The notes under the pieces are model-generated. The model searched no databases. It had not been told where the DNA came from and was given only the letters and a program-made list of their open reading frames with translations. This document shows positions 11,178 to 21,391 of a stretch of 64,000 bases of DNA, piece after piece. The stretch spans positions 27,754,832 through 27,818,831 of the forward strand of contig CM055891.1 of NCBI GenBank assembly GCA_029582165.1. The letters run 5' to 3'. Position 1 is the first letter of the stretch, and each line of letters begins with the position of its first letter. A program made the translations under genes and the position numbers. This DNA comes from Portulaca oleracea. Taxonomy: Eukaryota; Streptophyta; Magnoliopsida; Caryophyllales; Portulacaceae.

Positions 11178-11379
11178 CTTGAGGCTCCAGAGATGATACT
11201 TTTCCCCTTTGAATATGGGAATTAGTGGCTGGGCTGAGGAATTAGAACCATTGCTTTCACTTAAATTGTGTTTGCCTCACTGTGTTTGGGAATCTCTGAT
11301 AACTCCCAGGAGAAAATTAAAAAAAAAAAAAAACCTGATTGAGAGAATAGGCTGCCCTTACCTAATTACTTCTCAATAA

Positions 11380-11391
11380 GCTCTGATACCA
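11380..11391 (-). other. primer-binding site (tRNA-iMet)
   Basis: The minus strand reads TGGTATCAGAGC a few bases inside the 5' LTR, the standard initiator-Met primer site of plant copia elements. Confidence 0.93.
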
Positions 11392-11395
11392 AATT

Positions 11396-11654
11396 TGTTG
11401 GAGTAGATAAAAAATAAACAGAGGGAGAATCTGAAACTCTAATTCATTGCCTTCAAAATTGAAATACACATCAGAATAAATAGGACTAAACAAACAAACA
11501 CAGCTGAAATTTAGCAACTAACTGAGACATGACTAACAACTTATTGCCTAAAAATAGGAAAGAGAAATTGACTTGAGTCACAAGTCACAACTAACTGCTA
11601 CTTGCTGAAAATTAGGAAACACTTGAACAGAATCTTTTGAAGCATCATCCAACA
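11396..11654 (-). repeat. 5' LTR of copia element
   Basis: 259 bp with TGTTGGAGTAG..CATCCAACA ends on the + strand, followed by target duplication GTCTA. Confidence 0.95.
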
Positions 11655-11659
11655 GTCTA

Positions 11660-12310
11660 AGATACAAAGGACCCAAAAATAAAGAAATTTTAAACTAATA
11701 ACATCTACAATAGTTGAAACTCACTCCAATGATTCCATTAACATTTCATTCCATTTCTTGACAGTGATAATTTTTGTAAGTTCCACAATTTTGGGACTCA
11801 TTCTTGATCTGTAAATCATTTCAGAATAAATTCACATCTTGCATTTTTCCTTACTTTTTATTTGTGGACAATTTTAATTTTTCTTCTTTTATTTTACAAC
11901 AAAAATATATATTATGTATGGTAAATTAGGATAATGACAAATATATTATTTAAAGTTTCGAATTGGAATTCTATATAAGGCCCCGTATATATTATGTACA
12001 TGCTCCATATTTGACGTGGCAGTTCATTTTTCATGCTGGAATTGAATTTAACAAAAAAGAATGCATAAAACCCTAGGATAACCGTTCACCTTCCTCATTC
12101 AATTTTCAGAAGCTCTGTTGGAAATCGCCACTTTCGTTCATCAGGCCATTTCTTCACATCGCGACGCCGTCAATTCTCCTGCTTCGTTCTCGCCGTCGCC
12201 GCCGCCACCACTTCCACAACCACGAGCAGCCGACCGACTAGACCACACCGACTGTACAACAGTTCACTGCTTCGAGCACTCTGTTTTTACTGTAAACAAT
12301 TACTTCTACC
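11660..12310. other. spacer and possible promoter/leader
   Basis: AT-rich spacer. A TATA-like 'ctatataagg' occurs near 11971. The CG-richer 12110-12300 has no usable ATG frame, but it could be the leader of the exon proposed at 12311. Confidence 0.3.
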
Positions 12311-12402
12311 ATGGAAGTTGCGAATTCGAACCCCGCACTCACTTACAAACACAAGAAACGGAAGAGATTGACTCGGTCGACAGTCACTTGCAGCCAGAAA
12401 AG
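12311..12402 (+). CDS. candidate first exon, basic peptide
   Basis: ATG in an ACCATGG context opens 92 bases ending AG|GTAATT, a good donor. The peptide of about 30 residues contains a basic NLS-like run 'KHKKRKRLTR'. No downstream exon could be joined with confidence. It may be exon 1 of the element occupying 12.3-16.25 kb. Function unknown. Confidence 0.3.
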
Positions 12403-12959
12403 GTAATTCACTTTTATTTGCAAACCCTAATCCATGTATTAGGCCATCTGCAATGGTGAGTTTCAATTCGACTCATTGCTGATGTGACATGAAATGAGAA
12501 CGAAATGAGGTCGTGTAGGACATTTCAGTGGTGAGAATGAGACTCGTCTCGTGAGAATCTCGCCGTCAGTCTCGCGGGATGAGTTTGAAAGCGAGTTTAA
12601 CACACTAATATTTTAATCATATTTTTTCTCTCTCCTTCTCCACCTCATTTTTTTTATCAATATAAACGAATTGCTATATTATTAAGTAGGACCCATTTAC
12701 TTTTTTTAATTAATACGAGTAAAACTCATGTTCACCATTGGAAAGCTAACTAAATAAAGGGTTAAATTTTGACTCTCTTGATAGGGATCTACAAATTCCA
12801 CGTCATCCAATTAACCAAACTCAAATTCACTGTTGGGGGTGCTCTTAGCACTCATACTCTATTTTGCTCTATCTCTATTCGATCATAAGTATGCATACAA
12901 TGTATTCCCAAGCCCTAAATTTGCATTGACTATAATAATATCTAATTCTTAGGTTTTAA

Positions 12960-14180
12960 TTGCCCTAATTTCAAAAGTTTAGATCTTTTACATTAATGAA
13001 CAACATATTATTGCAGGTGAACAACTGAAACATGCTGAGTGAACAATTTTATGATTCCCTGAATGAAAATCGTACTGATTCCCTGATTTATACACATACG
13101 TGAGTTGTTGATGTAAATTTAATGATTCAGTTTAAATAGAGGAAAACGCTAGCAAAGCCTAATAAAGTTGGTATATTTTCAAAATTTGGTGATGTTTATG
13201 CTAGTGACCAATACTTATATTACGGGTGAACATAGTACACATAATGAGTAACCAATTTCGATGAATGAACAATTGTGTATGTGCTAGATATCACCAGTGA
13301 ACAATTCTGTATTTGATTGAATTTTTTTTTTTTGAGAATTTTAGAACAAATGAGGACGCAACTGGTGAAAGAGAAGAGCATATTCAAACAATTGACCGAC
13401 ATGGTTAGCACAATGAGACCACATCAACCAAAGGACAAAGGTAATGTCGAATTAAACAAGTGAACAATATTGGCATCACCAATGAATAAATTAAATGAGT
13501 GAACCTTTATGTCAATTTCAAAGCCAATGAGGGCCCAATTGGTCAAGCGGTATATCAAACAGAGGAGGAGACTCAAACTGTGCATCAACCTGAGCCTGAA
13601 GATCATAGTTGACCTACACCTAGACACAGGTTTGTCAATTTACAGTAGCACACAATAGACAGATCACCAATGAACAATTAAAACAACTGAATCCATTTTG
13701 TAATTACGTGTGATCACACCTTAGCAAATTCATATTCATTGTAATTCGTTAATTACCCATTGTTGTGTTATGCACAAATTTAAAGGAATCATATAAGCTA
13801 GCCTAAGATGAACAATATGAACTGCTCTTATAATACAACCCTTTGTTGTTGATTGAGATACAAGAATTTGTGCACTATATCACTGACTGTATTTTTAACG
13901 ACATTGGGTAAAGCCCACTTCCAAATTCAAATAGAGTAGACACAATTGTTCTTATGTTCATTCAGGATTATTCATTGCATTGGATATAAAAATTTGCATC
14001 TCCGACATGAATATGAATCATATTAGACTGTTCACTACATGTGTCAAAAACCAATTCCCAGTTCAGTTCACTACAGCAAACACATTTGTTCACCAATTCA
14101 TTCAACATGATTAACTGAATTAATTATTAAAAGTTTGCATCTTTGGCGAAGTACAAGAATTATATCAGCTGTTATTGACC
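12960..14180. repeat. left array of GTGAAC motifs, switching orientation near 13960
   Basis: The motif (G/A)TGAACAA recurs about ten times on the + strand (for example near 13018, 13041, 13226, 13265, 13299, 13460, 13665 and 13808). From about 13960 it appears inverted as GTTCA(C/T). Spacing is irregular. Repeated motifs that face each other across a coding core resemble transposase-binding subterminal repeats. Confidence 0.5.
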
Positions 14181-14189
14181 AAATTGTTC

Positions 14190-15292
14190 ACTGAATGTCT
14201 ATGTTGAAACAGATCAAAGAAATGCAAGGTCAACTAGCAATGTGGCCTTCAAGAAGAGTCAATACCCTTGTCAAATTTAGCTCCAAAGTCCTCCCAACCA
14301 CATAAAAAAACCAATAAGCCAAGCATTGACAAATCCAATATGTCAGTCATAGTGACAAACTCATGGCACGGGCTACTACTCCATAGGATGTCACCGCAAA
14401 AGTTAATGGAAGTCATCGAAAGACTAGACTATAAGCAATGAGAAGCAATAATGGATATACGATTGAGTGGCCTGGTATCCTGTCCATTAGGACATCAACC
14501 ATACCAAATATGTTAGGTCGGAGGCTATTGGAGCATTATGATGTATGGAATTGTTCCGTAAAACTACCCCATGACAAGGAGTTGCAAATAACAGAGGAGC
14601 TCGTTCATGTTGTCATAGGATTACCCAAGGGAAGCGGGAATTGCCAAATATCCAAAAATTGCAAGTTGATGATTTATACACAACTTTCTTGCAAAGTTGG
14701 AGGCAAAGATGAAATATTAGAGGGGGAGGGGGGCTCCCATTGCAAGTATGGCTGACATAATTATTGATATTGGGGGTCGTGGAGCTCAGTTTGTGACAGA
14801 CTTCCTAACATTTGCCTTGTCAAGCTGTATTCTCGGCAACCCAAAAAATGGCACCTTGAATTTCCATTGGCTCAAGATAGTGATGCATGTAGATATGATC
14901 AAAGAATATAACTGGTGCTCTTTTGTTCTCGAGTGCTTAACAACTAATCAACTACCATCATCCAATGGAGAAAAGATCGGTCAAAGTTTTACACTGGCCC
15001 ATTGCTGATCTTGTTGGTAAGTGCATTATGTCATATGTAATTAATTTTTTCCCAATTTAATTTCTATGTTATAACCTTATATACCTCTATCAAGTGCGCT
15101 TTTTTGTTTTGCTAGTTGTGCTACTTGGAAGGCATCCAGTTAATTGGGATCAAGAGAGAACTTTGGCTCCCCACAGCCATAAACTGGACAACTGACAAAG
15201 TGAGCAAACGGGATGCCGTTGAGGTCCTTGCTAAAGCGTATGGACGGGGAAGATTAGTTGACATGAGGCAATATCAAAGGGTCATAGCATAG
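14190..15292 (+). pseudogene. transposon-associated plant protein fragment (Ulp1-protease-family N-terminal region), broken
   Basis: The + strand shows 'MSPQKLMEVIERLDYKQ', a stop, then in another frame 'MLGRRLLEHYDVWNC' and 'ITEELVHVVIGLPKGSG'. Later come 'TDFLTFALSSCILGNP', 'WCSFVLECLTTNQ', a GT..AG intron at 15017-15115, and the continuation 'LCYLEGIQLIG' ending at TAG about 15292. From memory this order resembles the N-terminal half of large plant proteins that end in an Ulp1-like cysteine protease and often ride on MULE-type transposons. No protease His/Asp/Cys signature is visible here. A stop and at least one frameshift make it a pseudogene. Confidence 0.5.
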
Positions 15293-15399
15293 CTGCTGAA
15301 CAAGAGTTGGAGGAATACTCAAATCGGGAGTCCCAGGTAGCACCGAAACCACTTACAAATCCTACTCCAAATGCAGCCTCGGCATGTACTCAATGCCCG

Positions 15400-16230
15400 T
15401 ATTGCAAAATACAGCAGCACCCACCTACATTGTTGAGTTCATTCACAGCAAAGGTTCATTCGATGCATTTCAATTCTACTTAATACGTTGTGTACTATTC
15501 AAGTTGTGTTTTGATAAAAAAAAAATTGACTGCATTAGTTCATTGCGTATAGAGATAAAAGTTCACTTCAGCTCATATTTTTTGATCACTATACTGTTGT
15601 TATGTCATGTTCACTATAACTTAATACTTGGTACTCTCCACCTGATGTGTTTTGAGAATAATAGTTCACTACATCAGATCAATGCGTATCAATGTAATAG
15701 TTCACTCCTGTTCACTCCTGTTCCTACCGATTGCTCACTATGTCGGTGTCGTGTCTTGTTCACTATACCGATGTCAATATACTCATGTTATGTTCACCAT
15801 ACCAATTCATATTGTTCACTACATTTGATGCACTTCATTCCATGATCATTATAGTTTGTAATACCCATGCATCACAGTTTACAACATGTAATTGCAGTTG
15901 TTCACTACTCTTTATTGGATTGTTCTCTATATCAATTTCATGTTGACTAATTTTGGTATATGCAAGTGTTTCATTAAGCAATAAGCACAGTTCACTGGTT
16001 ACCCGAATGATTGTTCACTCTTGATCCTATAAGTAGTCTATTATACCGAATTCATGTTTCCCCCAATGCGCATTACAGATTGTTAACATGCATTTGTTAT
16101 CATAACTTAGAACAAAACTTATTCGTTTATGTACTATTACTTGTACAGGATTATGCGTTGCCAATCCAAAGTCATTGGAGGACCTTTTCCAAACACTTCC
16201 TCAACAATGTTCACTCCAGGAAGTTTTGAA
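15400..16230. repeat. right array of GTTCACT motifs
   Basis: At least twelve copies of GTTCA(C/T) (for example near 15609, 15663, 15703, 15713, 15760, 15793, 15813, 15900, 15988, 16013 and 16208) lie in the orientation opposite to the array at 13.0-13.8 kb. No coding frame is convincing. Confidence 0.5.
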
Positions 16231-16806
16231 GTACATTGGAAGTGATCATGTAAAGCCAACAAGTTTTGAAGTACATATGTGCATCATGCATGCACATATG
16301 TAACTTTGTCAATAAATCCCCCTTTCATGTAACATCAGCCCTAGTATCCTCTTAGACTATAAAACCATTCCTGGGGCTATAAAGCATATGAAATTTAATG
16401 CTGGTGATGAATACGACAATTGTGGTAAGCTTTTCTAAGGGTTTATTGGAGCAACTTCCGTGAGAGGAGGGGGAGGGGGGTTTTAAATTTAGGAAAAGAA
16501 TCAGTAATTGATCAAATCTATCAAATTTCTGCAGCGTACTGTATTTACGTGCTTTTAGTGTTCCTTGTCGGGGTCAAGGATGAAAAAATCATGAAAATCA
16601 TGGAATTGGGTACACCATTGACTTCAGTGTGAACCCATGATTTATAGTCTGGATCTTCACATTTTCAACAAGCATGATAAACAAGTGTAGGGTTTACTTC
16701 ACAAAAAAGAACAAGTAGTCAATGGTGATTGTTGCTTCCCTTATAAGGAGTTGGTAATATCTCCTAATCAATAGGCACCTCTCTCAGCAATTGAGGTTTG
16801 TGCCTA
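16231..16806 (+). promoter_or_regulatory. upstream region of LecRK copy 2
   Basis: Includes a palindromic 'acatatgtgcatcatgcatgcacatatgt' near 16273. From 16615 it holds the LecRK-type upstream block shared with 820-950, and a TATA-like 'ttataagg' near 16740 about 65 bases before the ATG. Confidence 0.4.
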
Positions 16807-18610
16807 ATGGCTACTCCTTTGAGATGTCTGCATTGCATCACGGTAATGCATCTAATATCACTTGTCCTTACCATTGCTCAAAATCAAAAACAGTTCATCT
16901 ATAATGGTTTCCAAGGGGCCATCAATCTTCACCTAGATGGACTTGCAAATATTCATCCCAATGGCCTTCTCCAGATGACCAATATATCTAGACACAAAAC
17001 TGCCCATGCTTTCTTCCCTGATCCTATGACTTTCAAGCCAACTTCATCATTCTCCACCTCTTTTGTTTTTGCCGTACATCCTGAAGTAACCAATCTTGCA
17101 GGCACTGGGATTGCTTTTGTCATCTCTCCATCAATGAACTTTCAGGGTGCTCTTTCAGGTGAGTACCTAGGACTTTTCAACTACTCCACCAATGGCCTTA
17201 CTTCAAACCATGTGTTTGCTATAATTCTAGATACTTACCCAAATGATGTTATAGGTCCCAACCGTGTAGGACTTGCTGTTAATAGTGTATCTTCTATCGA
17301 TGCTGCTTTTGCATCATACTATTCTGATAATGAAAGGGTCAAAAGTCTTTTGTCCAGGCACATAGATCTGTCAGTGGTACTCCTAGAGTCCATGTATGTC
17401 GGCTTCTCTGCTTCTACTGGGTTTATGGCAAACAGTCGTTTCCTGCTAGGCTGGAGTTGGAATCAAAGTGGGAAAACTCAGGATTTGGATCCTTCCAAGC
17501 TTCCATCGCTTCCAAGCTTCACAAATCGAAGACAATGGTTGAAGCTGACTTTGGTAGCTCTGCTTATTGTTTTGGTACTTTTGTTTTCTGAGGTGGTTGT
17601 TATTTGGTACATGAGGAGGAAGAAATATGAAGAGTTGTATGAGACTTGGGAACATGAATATGCTCCTCATAGATTCTCATACAAGGATCTCTTTGAGGCG
17701 ACAAAGGGTTTCAGAGACACTGAACTTCTTGGTTTTGGTGGTTTTCGGAAAGTCTATAGAGGAATTTTGCCTAAAACCCATGCCCAAGTAGCAGTGAAGG
17801 GAATCTCCCATGATTCAAAACAAGGAATGAAGGAGTTTATGGCAGAGATTGCCATCATGAAAAGGCTAAGGCACAAAAATCTGGTGCAGCTGTTGGGCTA
17901 TTGTAGAAGGAAAGGGGAGCTACTTCTAGTCTATGATTACATGCTAAATGGAAGCCTTGACAAATTCCTTTTTGGCAACACTGTGAAGTCGAAGCTTCAC
18001 TGGTCCCAAAGATTCAAGATCATTAAGCGGGTTGCTGCTGCCCTCTTGTACCTACATGAGGGTTGGGAGCAGGTTGTCCTTCACCGAGATGTAAAAAGCA
18101 AGTAATGTATTATTGGATGCTGAGATGAATGCTCGGCTAGGTGACTTTGGGCTTGCTAGACTGTATGATCATAATACAAATCCTCAAACTACCCGTGTGG
18201 TAGGAACATTAGGATATCTTGCACCAGAAGCCTGCAGAACACGAAAGCCTACTATTTTCACAGATATATATGCTTTTGGAATGTTCCTACTTGAAGTGTC
18301 TTGTGGAAGAAGGCCAACTGATGAGCAAGCTGCTAGCAGTATGTTGTTTCTGGTTGATTGGGTTTATGATTGTTGGAAGAGGGGAGCAGTTCTTGAAGCA
18401 GGCGACCCTAAGCTAGAAGGAAGTTATGACACTGAGGAAATGGAGCTGGTCCTGAAGTTAGGCTTGCTGTGTGCTCATCCCAAGGCAGAGGAAAGGCCTA
18501 CCATGAGGCAAATTGTTCACTTTCTTGACAGAGATGCACCCATTCCTGATATACCATCTGACTTTGACCCTGAAAGCAATGATCTCTTTATGGAGGGTTG
18601 GGGAACATAA
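16807..18610 (+). pseudogene. LecRK copy 2, frameshifted
   Basis: Closest in this window to copy 1 at 3808. The frame from ATG 16807 has a signal peptide, lectin domain, transmembrane segment near 17560-17620 and kinase N-lobe, and stops at 18105. A run of five A at 18093-18097, where both intact paralogues have four, shifts the frame inside the catalytic loop HRDVKASN. The rest of the kinase is open in another frame (18113-18610). The lectin domain lacks about 35 residues, including the conserved 'MQVWIDYDG' strand. The third glycine of the nucleotide loop is Arg (GFGGFR). A TAA truncates the C-terminus at 'WGT'. Several independent defects argue for a real pseudogene, not one sequencing error. 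Confidence 0.88.
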
Positions 18611-19073
18611 TCTACTACACTTCCATTGTCATCTGCACAGTTTCCCTCAGAGCCTTGTCTAGTGTAAGTTTAGAACTACAATTGGCCACTGAATTGTAGG
18701 CTTCATCAGAGCGCTCTTAGTAGACCAACAGCGTAATAAGGTATAACCTGTTTTCAGATGTATTATCACCAGGCGAAACATCAAATTATATACCCTTCAT
18801 ATATTGTCCTTGTGGTGGTTATAAGCCATTCTTCTTAAAAGATATCCCATTACACGAATTTGTCATCTGGTGGTGGATTTTAATCATTTCATTGCTATAC
18901 TTATGGACTTTTTTTTAATTCAGTAGCTTTTACACCTTGTCACTTGTCACTGAACAAAAGTCATTTGATCTTTGCATGGATTTGGTAAGTATTGTGTTTG
19001 TCTATGAAACACTGAAACCAATGTCTCAGGTTGAAACAAAAAAAGGTGTCATGAAAATAAATCATTTTTGCAG

Positions 19074-19075
19074 TT

Positions 19076-19107
<32 letters not shown>

Positions 19108-19119
19108 TTTGTTTTTTTT
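19074..19119. repeat. (TTTC)n microsatellite
   Basis: About nine uninterrupted units followed by a T-rich tail. Confidence 0.9.
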
Positions 19120-20849
19120 GAATCAAATCATCTTCACTGTTAGACAATAAGAATCTGGGCTTATAGCTTAAATATAGCCTGTGGCGTTAAGCATGAATGC
19201 CCAGAGGAAAGTTGTTGAATGTGCTCATTGTAAAGTCCATATTCATATATATACATGTGAGTGCAAAGTTTATTGAATTAGGTAATGAACTCCGTACTTG
19301 AATTCCTAGGAAGATTACATGTTGAATGAGTCCTCTTCTCAAAAAATCATTTTACATGACAAATGTTCTTTTGAAACAAACTTTCAGATTCAATATCTGA
19401 TATAATGCTCAAATCAGTGATTATCCATTTTGAAAAAGTAGTATATAAACAAAATTGATTTCTTAGGCTCCAAAAGTTATCAGTATTTTTGCCCATGATT
19501 TTTCCCCCATCTTTTATGTACTATTTTTAATAAATGTTCGTAGTTCAGTGAAGCCTTTCCCCCCCATAAAAGTTCATATCATAGTAGTGACTACTGACTA
19601 GTGAGCCAATAAAAGACCCTGATTGCATTCTTCAATACTCAAGAAAGTCTGCGTTAGATCTTCACAACGGTCTGGTTCCCGTCGATTTTGTCATGCAAAT
19701 GGTAGATTAATGTCTCTTGTGCCTGCAGTTCCAATTTGATTTATGAATTTGCACAAAACCCTTATACTAATTTGGCTTCGATAGTTTGATTTAATGTAGA
19801 TATTTGTGAGTGAGGACAATCCAAGCAGAAGTTGGAGCCACATTACATTAGGTACGCTCATTTGCAATATAAGTCAATTGTTGGAAAATTAATCGGGTAG
19901 AAATGTTGAATTTGATATTGCAGAAAAACGTTGTTGAACATTGAAATTGCAGATTTGGAACTTTATCTGTAATTGATTTGAGTAGGCTTCTGAGCATATG
20001 AATTGCAATTACCAATTCGTCTATCTGAGTGGCTGTCAATTATGTTTGTTCTATCATAATCTTAGACATCCTTGGTGATTGGAATGTAATACAGAAAGCT
20101 TAGATTGTGATACTACTACAACAACCTGTGGACCCAAACTGGGTGCGGATCTCCCAACACGAGGATACTTAATGAGTTCTTACCCAATATATTTCCACTA
20201 AGCTTTTAAAACTATTAAGAAATATAACATGCAAAAACCTTAGTATGAAAGAATTTTTAGCTTTTTGACAATCACTTTAATACCCTCATACTTTCAACAA
20301 AGTTACATTAAATACCACATATTGTTTGTTACATTTGTTATTTAATTTTTCAAAGAGTTCTTATGGTTGTTATGTTTAATTAATATTTCAAATTAAAAAT
20401 TTTAATGTATTTAACAAGTTATTCATTTTATTAACTCTAGCCATATAAAGAAATTTTAATGCCATAAATTCCAATAATTACTAAAAGGAAAACAGAGTTG
20501 ACATTGAATAATAATATAATTAGTACACAATACCAAATATCACACAAATGTATACTAAAGAAATTTTATTTCATAATTACAGACTTACAATTTATTTTGA
20601 AACACACGTAAACATACAATAAAAAAAATTGCATTTTTATAGGCAATTTGGTAGCAGATCTATACGTTCAAATTAGGGGTGACCAGTACTCATTCGGTAA
20701 ACATAAAATTCATAACTTTTTATCCCAACTTTTTTTTTCTTTGTGGGGGGGGGGGGGCGTGTTTAAGGGTGGCCATGGCCACCTTCCATCCCTTAAGATA
20801 TCCGCTAGTGACATGCATAAATGGAATTTTAGCAACTTACCTTTTCACA

Positions 20850-20940
20850 AGCTTTTTTTACCAAAAACTTTTCATGCAAACAGCTAACCCAGACTGCTAA
20901 TCCAAACAGCTAACAACTAATGACTGGTACCAAACAGGGC
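20850..20940. mobile_element. right end of CCTGTTTGG-type MITE
   Basis: The reverse complement starts GCCCTGTTTGGTACCAGTCA and continues with 'TTAGTTGTTAGCTGTTTG', closely matching the left end of the MITE at 6324. No matching left terminus was found, so it is a fragment. Confidence 0.5.
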
Positions 20941-21210
20941 AATAGTGTATAGGGCCTCACTTTTTTTTTTTCATGATTGAGTACCCAACTAAGAGTTTTC
21001 TGTTGCAAGTTTCAACTCCAATTTAGAATTTGGTGCCTTGGGACCACTTGTTCCATAAGACTTTTGTGCCCTTTTCACAATGAGAAAAGGGGGAAAAAAA
21101 CCAAGAAAGAATTTACATTTCCATGTGGTCTCCATATGTCCTTGTCAATGTTGTGAATTCAACAAAAGTGTGGTACAACAATGGTAGGTCCAGAGTTTCA
21201 TTGTTGCCGA

Positions 21211-21218
21211 TATATAAT
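21211..21218 (+). promoter_or_regulatory. candidate TATA box of LecRK copy 3
   Basis: TATATAAT about 175 bases before the ATG, followed by a pyrimidine-rich leader. Confidence 0.45.
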
Positions 21219-21391
21219 ACCCTTGTTTACTTCATTTACTTATTGCCCTTTCAAAAAGGTAAGCCATACCTTTTATAATGCCCATTTTCCCTCTAAACTT
21301 CATCTTCATTGATCAGTAAACGTCTCCAATTTGTCATCTCTTTTCTGTATGCTTTGAGTTGCATTTCCATTAGTCCACATTCTTATATGTC

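Larger units (their letters stand above)
7093..11654 (-). mobile_element. complete but defective Ty1-copia LTR retrotransposon
   Basis: A 4562-bp element read on the minus strand: two 259-bp LTRs with TGTTGGAG..CAACA ends, a perfect 5-bp target duplication GTCTA (7088-7092 and 11655-11659), a tRNA-iMet primer-binding site at 11380-11391 and a purine tract at 7352-7360. Gag, protease, integrase, RT and RNase H follow in copia order. By hand alignment the LTRs differ at about 11 of 259 positions, so this is not a very recent insertion. Several frameshifts and stops make it non-autonomous. It sits between two LecRK copies in the opposite orientation. Confidence 0.95.
18611..21210. other. intergenic between LecRK copies 2 and 3
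   Basis: Holds a (TTTC)n microsatellite (about 19074-19119), a run of 13 G at 20745-20757 and an isolated MITE terminus near 20940. The segment at 20120-20170 weakly matches 34838-34890 upstream of the fifth LecRK copy. No other gene is seen. Confidence 0.45.

Noticed and set aside
12118..12459. 113-codon open frame
   Set aside because: It opens with TTG, has no family resemblance and overlaps a better ATG exon in another frame.
20745..20757. Run of 13 G, and a run of 12 C at 55084-55095
   Set aside because: Simple homopolymers, possibly with uncertain length; no structural partner found.
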